From JAYRGC01 sp041908065 (GTDB taxonomy: Bacteria; Pseudomonadota; Alphaproteobacteria; UBA9219), in assembly GCA_041908065.1 (NCBI GenBank), contig JAYRGC010000033.1, positions 1 to 36,545 on the forward strand: DNA of 36,545 nt, in the 5' to 3' direction. Made by a program: the position numbers and the translations under genes. Shown here piece after piece: positions 1-7,176 of this stretch; positions within the stretch are counted from its first letter, which is position 1, and every line of letters starts with the position of its first letter. The notes beneath the pieces were generated by a model. The model ran no database searches, was not told the origin of the DNA, and saw only the letters and a program-made list of their open reading frames with translations.

Positions 1-101
1 ATTACGATGGTATTATCTTGCCGTTGGCTAGGTTGTAATCACACCCCCTCACAGGGGGGCGGTATTCCACCGTCGCAAGTTGCCGATTTTCGTATATCAA
101 C
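1..101. other. Window edge, no gene seen
   Basis: Short stretch downstream of yejF. The only structure seen is a six-base-pair G/C hairpin at 44-58 (CCCCCT, loop CAC, AGGGGG). It has no T-run on the side expected for the minus-strand yejF transcript, so I do not call it a terminator. Confidence 0.5.
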
Positions 102-1742
102 CTAATCGGGAAATGCTCTAGCCCGCGTCTGCGAACCGCTGAAGGCCAATGCCGCGCCGAGAAGCTTGCGGGTGTATTCGTGGCGGGGGTCTGAGAAGAC
201 GGTTTCCGCCGCGCCCTGTTCCACCACTTGGCCGCCCTTCATCACGATCACATGGTTGGACATGGCGCGGACGACGCGCAGATCGTGGCTGATGAACATG
301 TACGCCAAGCCATAGGCGCGTTGCAATCCGCGCAAAAGCTCCACTATTTGCGCCTGCACCGACATATCCAACGCCGAGGTAGGCTCGTCCAGCACCACGA
401 ACTTGGGTTTAAGTATCATTGCGCGAGCGATGGCCAGACGTTGGCGTTGGCCGCCGGAAAACTCGTGCGGATAGCGGTCGCGCATGGAAGCGTCCAACCC
501 TACCTCGTTCAAAATAGCGTCTATCCGCGCCACGCGGTCTTCCGGCGATTTCGCCAATCCGTGAATGTCCAGCCCTTCGGCCACGATGTCGCCCGCCGTC
601 ATGCGCGGGCTTAGGCTGCCATAGGGATCCTGAAAAACTATCTGCATGGAGCGGCGCAAGCGGCGCATTTCTTCTTTGTTCGCGCCACCTAAAGTTTTGC
701 CCATGAACGCGACCGCGCCTTCGGGTTTTATCCCCGACAACAGCCGCAACACGGCCAATCCCAACGTCGTCTTGCCGGAGCCGGATTCCCCCACCACGCC
801 CACGGTTTCCCCCGCCCGCACCGCAAACGACACTCCGTCTACGGCGCGAACGTAGTCCACGGCGCGGCGCAATAACCCCTTGCGAATGGGAAAATGAACC
901 TTTACGCCTTCGGCGCGCACCACCTCGACGGCGGAGTCCGGTATTGCCTCAGCCAGGCCTTTCGGTTCCGAAGCCAACAGCATCTTGGTGTATTCGTGGC
1001 GCGGAGCGGCGAACAGCTCGGCGGTTTCGCCTTGTTCCACGATTTCGCCGCGCCTCATGACGCATACGCCGTCCGCCATCTTGCGGACGATTCCCAAATC
1101 GTGAGTTATCAGCAAAATCGCCATGCCGAGCTTGCCTTGCAGATCCTTAAGCAAATCCAGTATCTGCGCCTGTATCGTCACGTCCAGCGCGGTCGTCGGC
1201 TCGTCGGCGATGAGGATGTCGGGATTGTTGGCCAAGGCCATGGCGATCATCACGCGCTGCCGCTGTCCGCCCGACAATTCGTGCGGATAGGCGTCCACGC
1301 GCTTTTCCGGATCGGGCAACGCCACAAGGCGCAACAACTCCAACACGCGAGCGGAGGCGGCTTTTTCATCCATCCCCTTGTGCAGGCGCAAGACCTCGCC
1401 TACCTGCCGTCCGATGGTATGCAGGGGATTGAGCGAAGTCATAGGCTCCTGAAATATCATGGCGATGCGGTTGCCGCGCAACTCCTCCATGCGCCAAGGA
1501 TCATCGCCCGTCCCCAGTATCGGCCTGCCGTCGAAGGCTATCCGTCCATCGGGATGATTGGCGTTGGGGTAGGGGAGCAGACGCAATATCGAAAGCGCGG
1601 TCACCGACTTGCCGGAGCCGGATTCCCCCACCAAGGCCATGGTCTTGCCCCGCTCCATCGCGAACGACAAGCCCTTGGCCACGACGTCGGAACCGAACGC
1701 GACGGAGAGGTTGGAGATTTCCAGAAGCGGAGAAACCGTCAT
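102..1742 (-). CDS. yejF: Dual ATP-binding protein of a peptide/microcin C-type ABC importer (YejF)
   Basis: This is the cytoplasmic ATPase that would power peptide uptake through the YejB/YejE membrane pair. The protein has two complete ABC modules in tandem. Each has a Walker A of the form GESGSGK(S/T), a Q-loop (FQEP in the first, FQDP in the second), a signature (LSGGQRQR, then FSGGQRQR) and a Walker B with DEPT(T/S)ALD. The duplicated layout and the length of about 546 residues match YejF/DppDF-like fused ATPases. The open frame runs upstream to a TTG at 1790, but the ATG at 1742 places the start just before the first ABC domain and removes overlap with higA. No strong ribosome binding site is visible. 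Its partner yejE lies upstream on the same strand, separated from it by a HigBA module, so transcription may now come partly from the higBA promoter. Confidence 0.9.
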   Translation of the reverse strand: MTVSPLLEISNLSVAFGSDVVAKGLSFAMERGKTMALVGESGSGKSVTALSILRLLPYPNANHPDGRIAFDGRPILGTGDDPWRMEELRGNRIAMIFQEPMTSLNPLHTIGRQVGEVLRLHKGMDEKAASARVLELLRLVALPDPEKRVDAYPHELSGGQRQRVMIAMALANNPDILIADEPTTALDVTIQAQILDLLKDLQGKLGMAILLITHDLGIVRKMADGVCVMRRGEIVEQGETAELFAAPRHEYTKMLLASEPKGLAEAIPDSAVEVVRAEGVKVHFPIRKGLLRRAVDYVRAVDGVSFAVRAGETVGVVGESGSGKTTLGLAVLRLLSGIKPEGAVAFMGKTLGGANKEEMRRLRRSMQIVFQDPYGSLSPRMTAGDIVAEGLDIHGLAKSPEDRVARIDAILNEVGLDASMRDRYPHEFSGGQRQRLAIARAMILKPKFVVLDEPTSALDMSVQAQIVELLRGLQRAYGLAYMFISHDLRVVRAMSNHVIVMKGGQVVEQGAAETVFSDPRHEYTRKLLGAALAFSGSQTRARAFPD

Positions 1743-1762
1743 ATTAGATTCTGGTGACACGC

Positions 1763-2077
1763 CTAAGCCTCTTTCAGACGCTCGCGCCAAGCGGCAGCCT
1801 TGAGCGGTTTAATCTTGGCCAGCATCGACGCGATTTTTCGCTTGGCTTCCATCATATCATAAGCGTTCTGCAATCGCAGGAAATAACCTTCCGACAATCC
1901 GAAGAACTTGCAAAGCCGTAAATCCGTATCCGCAGTTATGTCGCGGGTGCCGTTCACGATGGCGTGAATGCGATTTGGCGGAACGCCGATGGTTTGGCCA
2001 AGCCGATTCTGGCTCATGCCTATTTCGTTTAAGAACTCTTCCCTAAGGATTTCTCCCGGGTGGGGGTTGCGTAGCAT
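1763..2077 (-). CDS. higA: HigA-family antitoxin (XRE helix-turn-helix)
   Basis: DNA-binding antitoxin of a type II toxin-antitoxin pair; such proteins neutralise the RelE-like toxin and repress their own promoter. The 104-residue protein opens with the family hallmark NPHPGEILREEFL, followed by an XRE helix-turn-helix (roughly residues 20-60, containing MSQNRLGQTIGV and RIHAIVNGTRDIT). An excellent ribosome binding site, AGGAGG, lies about eight bases before the ATG. The toxin reading frame lies immediately upstream in the usual higB-higA order. Unlike the toxin, this gene is intact. It lies between yejE and yejF on the same strand. Confidence 0.9.
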   Translation of the reverse strand: MLRNPHPGEILREEFLNEIGMSQNRLGQTIGVPPNRIHAIVNGTRDITADTDLRLCKFFGLSEGYFLRLQNAYDMMEAKRKIASMLAKIKPLKAAAWRERLKEA

Positions 2078-2118
2078 GTCAACGTCCTCCTAAGCATGTT
2101 GTGACCATGAACAGGTTC

Positions 2119-2399
2119 TCAATGATAATCCACTATCTCAACCTCGGTTGTCTCGCCGTCTCTCCAAGCAAAACAAATTCTCCACTGATCGTTAACTCTG
2201 ATGCTCAGCTTCCCCTTAAGATCGCCGCTTAACGCTTCCAAATGATTGCCGGGGGGATTTTAAGGTCGTCCAGCGTCATTGCAGCGTCCAACTGACGCAG
2301 TTTGTTAAAAGCGCGATTTTGGACGTCTCGCGGCAATTTGCGCGATGGACGGCCTTCCCAAATCTTCGCCGTTTCTTTGCATGCGAAAGAGCGTATCAT
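2119..2399 (-). pseudogene. higB: HigB-family (RelE-like) toxin, frameshifted
   Basis: mRNA-interferase toxin partner of higA. The first reading frame begins at the ATG at 2399 (MIRSFACKET; an in-frame ATG at 2411 is the alternative). It shows the HigB pattern (KIWEG, RAFNKLRQLDAA, LDDLKIPP), then runs out of frame after the proline pair and stops at 2229. In the next frame the family sequence resumes at once (GNHLEALSGDLKG, VNDQWRICFAW, EIVDYH) and ends with a TGA at 2119-2121. The switch falls on the run of six C (minus strand) at 2251-2256. One additional C would give a normal toxin of about 93 residues. This is therefore a recent inactivation, a sequencing or assembly error, or recoding; the sequence alone cannot say which. 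Confidence 0.85.
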
Positions 2400-2415
2400 C
2401 GGCTTGTCCATGGTA

Positions 2416-2435
2416 ATACGATATGTGGTACGTAT
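2416..2435. promoter_or_regulatory. Inverted repeat upstream of higB, candidate HigA operator
   Basis: ATACG at 2416-2420 and CGTAT at 2431-2435 form an inverted repeat with a 10-base spacer just upstream of higB. HigA proteins repress their own operon by binding palindromes in this position. The arms are short, so this is a weak assignment based mainly on location. Confidence 0.3.
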
Positions 2436-2453
2436 CAAGAACTATTCTCTGCC

Positions 2454-3506
2454 CTACCGTCTCTCCCCGAACACTTTGCGAGGATCGAAGGCGTCGCGGA
2501 CGGCTTCTCCGGCGAAAATCAACAAGGTAAGGATGCTGGCCAAAACCATGAAGGCGGTTATCCCCAGCCACGGAGCTTGCAGGTTGTTTTTGCCCTGATT
2601 GAGTAGCTCGCCCAGCGAAGCCGACCCGGGCGGCAAGCCGAAGCCTAGGAAATCCAAGGCCGTCAACGTGGTGATGGAATGGTTCAACACGAACGGCAAA
2701 AACGTCAGCGTGGCTACCATGGCGTTGGGCAGCATGTGGCGGAACATGATGGAGGAGTCTTTGGCTCCAAGCGCGCGGGCGGCGCGAACATAATCGAGAT
2801 TGCGGGCGCGGAGGAACTCGGCGCGCACGACATGCACCAAGGACATCCACGAAAACAGCAGCATCAAGGCCAAAAGCCACCAGAAATTGGGCTGCACCAG
2901 CGAAGCCATTATTATCAACAGGTATAAAACCGGCATGCCGCCCCAAACCTCGATGCCGCGCTGCATTATCAAATCGGTAAGGCCGCCGAAATATCCCTGA
3001 ACGGCTCCGGCGGCCACGCCTACCACCGACGACAACAGAGTCAAGGTCAGGCCGAACAACACGGAAATGCGAAAGCCGTATATCGCCCGCGCCAGCACGT
3101 CGCGGCCTTGGTCGTCTGTTCCCAGCCAGTTTTCCCGCGAAGGCGGGGAGGGGGCGGGTTGCGCCAGTCCGTAGTTGATGGTGTCGTAGGAAAACCTTAT
3201 GGGCGGCCATATCGCCCAGCCGCCCTTCTCCTCTATTAGCTTTTGCACATAGGCGTCGCGGTAACGGGCTTCGGTTTCGAACTCGCCGCCCAAGGACGCT
3301 TCGGAATAACTCACGAAAACCGGAAACCGCGCCTGCCCGTCCATCACCAGCAGCAGCGGCTTGTCGTTGGCGATGAACTCGGCGCAAAGCGTCAGCAGGA
3401 ACAGCGCGAGGAATATCCAAAGCGAGAAAAACCCCCGCCGATTGGACTTGAATGCCTTCCAACGGCGCAGGGCTATCGGGGACATATGGAGCGGCGTTTC
3501 CGGCAT
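2454..3506 (-). CDS. yejE: Permease subunit of a peptide/microcin C-type ABC importer (YejE)
   Basis: Inner-membrane permease that would pair with YejB to form the channel served by YejF. There is an N-terminal membrane anchor (near FFSLWIFLALFLLTL), a periplasmic loop of about 100 residues, then the signature NWLGTDDQGRDVLARAIYGFR and a five-helix permease core. The core carries the EAA-type cytoplasmic loop (YVRAARALGAKDSSIMFRHM) and the late motif DFLGFGLPPG. The long periplasmic insert is typical of YejE rather than DppC/OppC. The frame extends to a TTG at 3545; I prefer the ATG at 3506, with another ATG at 3485 possible, and no good ribosome binding site decides between them. Neither yejB nor the binding-protein gene yejA lies upstream, where a divergent ydcH is found instead. 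Confidence 0.88.
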   Translation of the reverse strand: MPETPLHMSPIALRRWKAFKSNRRGFFSLWIFLALFLLTLCAEFIANDKPLLLVMDGQARFPVFVSYSEASLGGEFETEARYRDAYVQKLIEEKGGWAIWPPIRFSYDTINYGLAQPAPSPPSRENWLGTDDQGRDVLARAIYGFRISVLFGLTLTLLSSVVGVAAGAVQGYFGGLTDLIMQRGIEVWGGMPVLYLLIIMASLVQPNFWWLLALMLLFSWMSLVHVVRAEFLRARNLDYVRAARALGAKDSSIMFRHMLPNAMVATLTFLPFVLNHSITTLTALDFLGFGLPPGSASLGELLNQGKNNLQAPWLGITAFMVLASILTLLIFAGEAVRDAFDPRKVFGERR

Positions 3507-3693
3507 AAGAGGCTGTTTCCGCGTCTGGAAGAGCGTTTTCGACAATGTGATCTATACACGTTTCTATATGATTCTTTATGGATTTTTATCCCTTTTAGCC
3601 AATAATTCAACTTAGTTACAAAATTTCCACCAAAATATGATACCATGCAGGTTCCTGTTAGTGGATTCAACCACAGAAAAAGGAGTATTGACC

Positions 3694-3888
3694 ATGGCAC
3701 TGGCTCAACGCGTGGAATCGCTTCGTAAACGTCACGCCGAGGTTGATGAGGAACTTCACAGGGAAATATCCAGACCATCCGGCGACGATCTTTTGATAAA
3801 CCAGCTCAAGCGCGAAAAACTGATCCTGAAGGATGAACTAAGCCGCATATCCCCCGAGCAAGCCGAAAGCGCAATAGTCGCGGCGTAG
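3694..3888 (+). CDS. YdcH family small protein (DUF465)
   Basis: A 64-residue, highly charged, mostly helical protein. The pattern LAQRVESLRKRHAEVDEEL followed by INQLKREKLILKDEL matches the DUF465/YdcH family, short coiled-coil proteins common in Proteobacteria with no settled function. The ATG at 3694 has a good ribosome binding site (AAGGAG) upstream; the longer open frame from 3637 lacks one. It is a single-gene unit divergent from yejE and followed by a strong terminator. A possible -10 element, TATGAT, lies at 3636-3641, but no convincing -35 was found. Confidence 0.85.
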   Translation: MALAQRVESLRKRHAEVDEELHREISRPSGDDLLINQLKREKLILKDELSRISPEQAESAIVAA

Positions 3889-3919
3889 CGTCACTTTTTC
3901 AAATAAGCAATCGACGATA

Positions 3920-3948
3920 GGGGGCGGGAAATCCGCCCCCTTTTTTTT
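3920..3948 (+). terminator. Rho-independent terminator of ydcH
   Basis: Perfect eight-base-pair stem (GGGGGCGG at 3920-3927 with CCGCCCCC at 3933-3940), loop GAAAT, followed directly by eight T. This is a textbook intrinsic terminator 32 bases after the ydcH stop. Confidence 0.93.
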
Positions 3949-4030
3949 CGTAAAAAGCGATGTTTTGCCAAAGGCTGTCATCTACGTTGTTACAGCCAAA
4001 GGCTGTCATGCAAGCGTTCTCTAGGTTTTA

Positions 4031-4136
4031 AGCGTCATTGCGAGCCGCCTTCTTCAGGCGGCGAAGCAATCCAGAGCCACAAGCGCAACGGCTCTGGATT
4101 GCTTCGCGTCGCAAGGGCGACGCTCGCAATGACGCT
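4031..4136. repeat. Interspersed palindromic element, copy 1
   Basis: About 106 bases, bounded by AGCGTCATTGCGAGC and its exact reverse complement. Inside are further inverted pairs: GAAGCAATCCAGAGCC against GGCTCTGGATTGCTTCG. The element would fold into one long hairpin. It lies between ydcH and the end of the carbonic anhydrase gene. A companion motif (GCCAAAGGCTGTCAT, twice at about 3967-4010, around TCTACGTTGTTACA) precedes it and recurs at other copies. Confidence 0.85.
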
Positions 4137-4152
4137 CTGCCTTTGGCTGCTA

Positions 4153-4683
4153 TTACCGATATTCCGCCGCCAAATCGACGTATTGGTCGGCGCGTTTGGA
4201 AATCTCCCGCAGGTCTTTTTCGCCCATCTCCCGCAACAGCTTGGCCGGAGTCCCAGCCCACAGCTGGCCGGAAGGGATCGTCTTGTTGGGGCTTAGCAAG
4301 GCTCCGGCGGCGAGCATGGCGCGGGATTTTATCACCGACCCGTCCATGGCCACGGCGCGCATTCCGACGAAGGAATCGTCTTCCAATACGCAATCGTGCA
4401 AAAGCGCCATATGCCCGACCGTCACGCCGTCGCCGATGTGCGCGCCGCGCCCTTCGGCGGCGACGTGGATCACTGTTCCGTCTTGGATGTTGGTGCGCGC
4501 CCCGATACGGATGACGTTCACGTCCCCGCGAATCACGCAACCGTACCAGACCGAGCTTTCGGCTCCGATGACCACATCGCCGATGACGACGGCTCCGGCG
4601 GCGACGAACGCCGAGGGGTCTATCCTCGGCATCACGCCTCGATAGGGTAGCAAAAGCGGCGAAGGCTTTTCGCCGCTTAGCAT
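4153..4683 (-). CDS. Gamma-class carbonic anhydrase-like hexapeptide-repeat protein (YrdA family)
   Basis: Trimeric left-handed beta-helix protein; members bind zinc and may hydrate CO2, although many have no demonstrated activity. The 176-residue protein consists of hexapeptide repeats (VIGDVVIGAESSVWYGCVIRG and onward). It carries the conserved RGDVNVIRIGARTNIQDG segment and candidate metal-binding histidines in TVIHV and GHMALLHDC. A C-terminal helix (LREMGEKDLREISKRADQYV) packs on the helix in this family. It overlaps the rpsI stop codon by one base (TAATG), so it is probably translationally coupled as the third gene of the rplM-rpsI operon. The ATG is placed by that overlap. Confidence 0.87.
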   Translation of the reverse strand: MLSGEKPSPLLLPYRGVMPRIDPSAFVAAGAVVIGDVVIGAESSVWYGCVIRGDVNVIRIGARTNIQDGTVIHVAAEGRGAHIGDGVTVGHMALLHDCVLEDDSFVGMRAVAMDGSVIKSRAMLAAGALLSPNKTIPSGQLWAGTPAKLLREMGEKDLREISKRADQYVDLAAEYR

Positions 4684-5345
4684 TAACGCTTGCTGAACTG
4701 GAAGCGACGGCGAGCCTTGGCGCGGCCGAACTTCTTGCGCTCGACGACGCGAGGATCGCGGCGCAGGAACAAGGCGGCCTTAAGCGGCTTGCGGAGATCC
4801 GGCTCGAACAGCGTCAACGCCTTGGAAATCCCGTGCTTGACCGCTCCGGCCTGTCCCGACAATCCGCCGCCGTCGACCAAACATTCCACGTCGAACTGCA
4901 TGGCGCGATCCGACACGGCGAACGGTTGGTTGACCACCATCCGCAAAACCGGACGGGCGAAGTAAACCGCGATGTCGCGGCCATTCACGGTTATCTTGCC
5001 GCTGCCGGGCTTGATCCACACGCGGGCGATGGCGTTCTTGCGCTTGCCGGTGGCATAAGAGCGGCCAAGAGCGTCGACCTTGCGCTCGCGCACCGGAGAG
5101 CCGTCGGGGTTCAAAGCCACAGGCGTCGCGGAGGAGGACGAAGACGCGGCGACCGCGCTTTCCTCGACCTGAGCCGCCTCTTTGACGGCGGTCTTGATGC
5201 CGGAGAGGGAGGCTGCGGGCTTGCGCCTGCCGGTCGTGGTGACGACGGGAGCCTTCTTCGCGGAATCGGCCGAAGCCTTGCTCTTGCTGCCGGAAGCGGC
5301 CTTGGGCGATTTGCCTTCGCCGCTGGTTTCCTTGGACGAGGTCAT
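4683..5345 (-). CDS. rpsI: 30S ribosomal protein S9 with a long N-terminal extension
   Basis: Small-subunit protein whose C-terminal tail reaches the P-site tRNA. The last 130 or so residues are standard S9: GRSYATGKRKNAIARVWIKPG at the start, GGLSGQAGAVKHGISKAL in the middle, and the basic tail FGRAKARRRFQFSKR ending in the universal KR. In front are about 88 further residues, rich in Lys, Ala and Ser (for example KAASGSKSKASADSAKKAP), which look disordered. Many bacteria have S9 of about 130 residues and alphaproteobacteria often have a shorter extension. The start is the ATG one base after the rplM stop, so the extension belongs to the same message. No frameshift separates extension and core. 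Confidence 0.95.
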   Translation of the reverse strand: MTSSKETSGEGKSPKAASGSKSKASADSAKKAPVVTTTGRRKPAASLSGIKTAVKEAAQVEESAVAASSSSSATPVALNPDGSPVRERKVDALGRSYATGKRKNAIARVWIKPGSGKITVNGRDIAVYFARPVLRMVVNQPFAVSDRAMQFDVECLVDGGGLSGQAGAVKHGISKALTLFEPDLRKPLKAALFLRRDPRVVERKKFGRAKARRRFQFSKR

Positions 5346-5346
5346 G

Positions 5347-5850
5347 TCACTTCACCATTCTGTTTTTGGAATTGGCCGAGGCGAAATCGATTTTCGCCGG
5401 ATTTTGCGCCGCATGGGGATGTTCCGCTCCGGCATACACCTTGAGATTGCACATCTGGTGGCGTCCCAAGGGGCCGCGAGGCATCATGCGCTCGACCGCC
5501 TTGGTTATGACGCGCTCGGGGAAACGTCCGGCCAAGATGTTGGCGCGGGTGCGCCCCTTGATCCCGCCCGGGTATCCGGTGTGCCAGAAGAATTCCTTGT
5601 CCGTGGCCTTCTTGCCGGTCATGCGGATCTTCTCGGCGTTGACGACGATCACGTAGTCGCCGCAATCGACCGAAGGAGTGAAAGTCGCCATGTGCTTGCC
5701 GCGCAAACGCTGGGCTATCACGGCGGCCAGACGGCCAAGAATCATGCCCTCGGCGTCGAAAACCACCCACTTCTTTTGCTTGGTTTGGTGCGTTAAAGTG
5801 AAGCACTTTGTCTGCACGCTGCGGCTCGAAAGCCGAGTTTTACCTGACAT
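5347..5850 (-). CDS. rplM: 50S ribosomal protein L13
   Basis: Early-assembling large-subunit protein. It contains the L13 landmarks WVVFDAEGMILGRLAA, GDYVIVVNAEKI, TGKKATDKEFFWHTGYPGG and the signature RMMPRGPLGRHQM. At 167 residues it is slightly longer than the usual 140-155 because of about 14 extra N-terminal residues. The ATG at 5850 has an AAGGAAA ribosome binding site, whereas an internal GTG in SVQTKC would give a family-length start. It is first in the rplM-rpsI-carbonic anhydrase operon, one base ahead of rpsI, and is preceded by a strong promoter. Confidence 0.96.
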   Translation of the reverse strand: MSGKTRLSSRSVQTKCFTLTHQTKQKKWVVFDAEGMILGRLAAVIAQRLRGKHMATFTPSVDCGDYVIVVNAEKIRMTGKKATDKEFFWHTGYPGGIKGRTRANILAGRFPERVITKAVERMMPRGPLGRHQMCNLKVYAGAEHPHAAQNPAKIDFASANSKNRMVK

Positions 5851-5892
5851 ACTGCCGTTTCCTTATATTTGAGGTTATTCAACCGAGGCGGT

Positions 5893-5921
5893 TTCTAACC
5901 CTTTCCTTACTCCTCTGTCAA
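5893..5921 (-). promoter_or_regulatory. Sigma70-type promoter of the rplM-rpsI operon
   Basis: On the minus strand a perfect -35 TTGACA (plus coordinates 5916-5921) is followed after exactly 17 bases by TTAGAA (5893-5898), about 43 bases before the rplM start codon. A strong promoter is expected for ribosomal proteins. Confidence 0.75.
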
Positions 5922-6005
5922 CACGTAAAATATCCGGCATTGCCTTAAAACTCACTTTTTCCGCGCTTTTCAGCCATGTGGTATTATGATACCGCCCTGC
6001 CTCTC

Positions 6006-6029
6006 GCCCCCTGCGGTAAAGCAGGGGGC
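6006..6029 (+). promoter_or_regulatory. Perfect hairpin in the rph leader
   Basis: GCCCCCTGC (6006-6014) and GCAGGGGGC (6021-6029) form a perfect nine-base-pair stem with loop GGTAAA. It ends 13 bases before the rph ribosome binding site. No T-run follows, so it is not an intrinsic terminator. Its role is unknown; it could affect message stability or rph translation. Confidence 0.55.
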
Positions 6030-6054
6030 AACCAAGCAACCCAAGGAGTCCACC

Positions 6055-6768
6055 ATGCGCCCATCAGGCCGCGCCGCCGATAGCCTCCGCGAAATAACCC
6101 TTATCCCGGGATTTTCCCGTTATGCCGAGGGATCGTGCTTGGCCAAGTTCGGGGAAACCCATGTGCTTTGCACCGCCAGCGTGGACGAAAAAGTCCCGCA
6201 TTTCCTTCGCAACAGCGGGCAGGGATGGATAACGGCAGAATACGGGATGCTGCCCCGCGCCACCCACGACCGCACCGAGCGCGAAGCCGCCAAGGGCAAG
6301 CAAAGCGGCAGGACGCAGGAGATCCAGCGGCTTATAGGCCGCGCCCTGAGATCGGTGGCCGACATGAAGGCCTTGGGAGAAATGCAAATAAAGATAGACT
6401 GCGACGTATTGCAGGCCGACGGCGGAACCCGCACCGCCGCCATCACCGGAGGCTACGTCGCTCTGGCCTTGGCTTGCCGCTATCTCATGGCCTCGGGACG
6501 GGTAAAGCGCAATCCCTTAAGCGATCACGTCGCCGCCGTATCGTGCGGAGTGTATCGCGGCGCGTCCGTGTTGGATCTTGATTACGCCGAGGATTCCAAC
6601 GCCCAAGCCGACGCCAACTTTGTCCTGACGGGGAAGGGCGGCATCGTCGAAATCCAAGGAACGGGCGAACAAGCCCCGTTCAGCGAAAAGCAGTTTCTGG
6701 AAATGTTGTCCCTGGCCCGAGCCGGAACCGCAACCCTGATAGAAAAGCAAAAAGCGGCGATGGAGTAA
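6055..6768 (+). CDS. rph: Ribonuclease PH
   Basis: Phosphate-dependent 3'-5' exoribonuclease that trims tRNA 3' ends; it forms hexamers in the cytoplasm. The 237-residue length is usual. Landmarks are MRPSGRAADSLREI, FGETHVLCTASVDEKVP, GWITAEYGMLPRATHDRTERE, the phosphate-binding GKQSGRTQEIQRLIGRALR, and CDVLQADGGTRTAAITGGYVA. The ATG at 6055 has a strong AAGGAGT site; the frame further upstream crosses the leader hairpin and is not used. It is divergent from rplM and stands alone. A half-copy of the interspersed repeat begins directly after its stop codon. Confidence 0.96.
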   Translation: MRPSGRAADSLREITLIPGFSRYAEGSCLAKFGETHVLCTASVDEKVPHFLRNSGQGWITAEYGMLPRATHDRTEREAAKGKQSGRTQEIQRLIGRALRSVADMKALGEMQIKIDCDVLQADGGTRTAAITGGYVALALACRYLMASGRVKRNPLSDHVAAVSCGVYRGASVLDLDYAEDSNAQADANFVLTGKGGIVEIQGTGEQAPFSEKQFLEMLSLARAGTATLIEKQKAAME

Positions 6769-6788
6769 GGCCGCTCGCAATGACGGCC
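6769..6788. repeat. Half-copy of the interspersed palindromic element
   Basis: GGCCGCTCGCAATGACGGCC begins at the base after the rph stop codon and matches the right arm of the full elements (GCTCGCAATGACGGCC). The left arm is missing, so this is a truncated copy. Confidence 0.6.
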
Positions 6789-6872
6789 TTCCTCCTCACC
6801 CGTGCGTGAGAGCCAGCAAACTTTTCTGTTTGAATAAATCCCACAGCAAGGCTATATGGAGTCCCCGCTAGA

Positions 6873-6966
6873 GGAGACGTGGCCGAGTGGCTGAAGGCGG
6901 CGGTTTGCTAAACCGTTATACGGCCCTAAAGCCGTATCGAGGGTTCAAATCCCTCCGTCTCCGCCA
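6873..6966 (+). tRNA. tRNA-Ser (anticodon GCT)
   Basis: Acceptor stem GGAGACG (6873-6879) pairs with CGTCTCC (6956-6962), followed by discriminator G and an encoded CCA. The anticodon arm is CGGTTTGCTAAACCG with GCT at 6907-6909. A long variable arm (ACGGCC/GCCGT region) marks this as a class II serine tRNA. The T arm contains GGGTTCAAATCCC. It reads AGC/AGT codons. Confidence 0.97.
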
Positions 6967-7124
6967 TGCTTCTGTTTAGAAGCATCCCAATAAGTCCAAA
7001 AATCCTTGAAAAACACCCTCGAATCAGGAGATGCGGCAACAAAAGGAAGCGTTGGGAGAGGTTGAGCTGGCATGTATGCGGTGAAAACGCCCCTTGTTTA
7101 CCGCATAACCTGCGGCGAATAACC

Positions 7125-7162
7125 TTGTCTTTTGCGGCGAATCTGTGCTATATTCACCGCAA
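7125..7162 (+). promoter_or_regulatory. Promoter of fic overlapped by an inverted repeat
   Basis: TTGTCT (7125-7130) and TATATT (7149-7154) are spaced by 18 bases. TTGCGGCGAAT (7132-7142) and ATTCACCGCAA (7152-7162) form an 11-base inverted repeat with one mismatch, lying over the spacer and -10. A further TGCGGCGAAT occurs at 7111-7120. This arrangement fits an operator for a repressor, possibly the Fic protein's own C-terminal winged helix. Confidence 0.5.
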
Positions 7163-7176
7163 TGGAGGCGGCGAAT

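Noticed and set aside
44..58. Hairpin near the window start as a yejF terminator
   Set aside because: Stem is plausible but no T-run follows on the minus strand.
894..1757. Plus-strand reading frame opposite yejF
   Set aside because: His/Gln/Arg-rich shadow of the duplicated ATPase; no ribosome binding site or recognisable motif.
2305..3462. Long minus-strand reading frame (385 codons) overlapping yejE in another frame
   Set aside because: Arg/Pro/Ala-rich translation without domain pattern; it is an antiphase shadow of the G+C-rich yejE gene, which has clear permease motifs.
3473..3778. Minus-strand frame of 101 codons upstream of yejE, considered as a small gene
   Set aside because: It overlaps ydcH on the other strand and yejE in another frame, with no family similarity or ribosome binding site.
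4031..4136. CRISPR array from the recurring repeats
   Set aside because: The repeats are long palindromes scattered kilobases apart, not short direct repeats with regular spacers, and no cas gene is present.
4028..4540. Reading frames through the 4.03-4.14 kb repeat and opposite or antiphase to the carbonic anhydrase gene
   Set aside because: They arise from the palindrome and the G+C-rich complement; composition is Arg-dominated and no start signal is seen.
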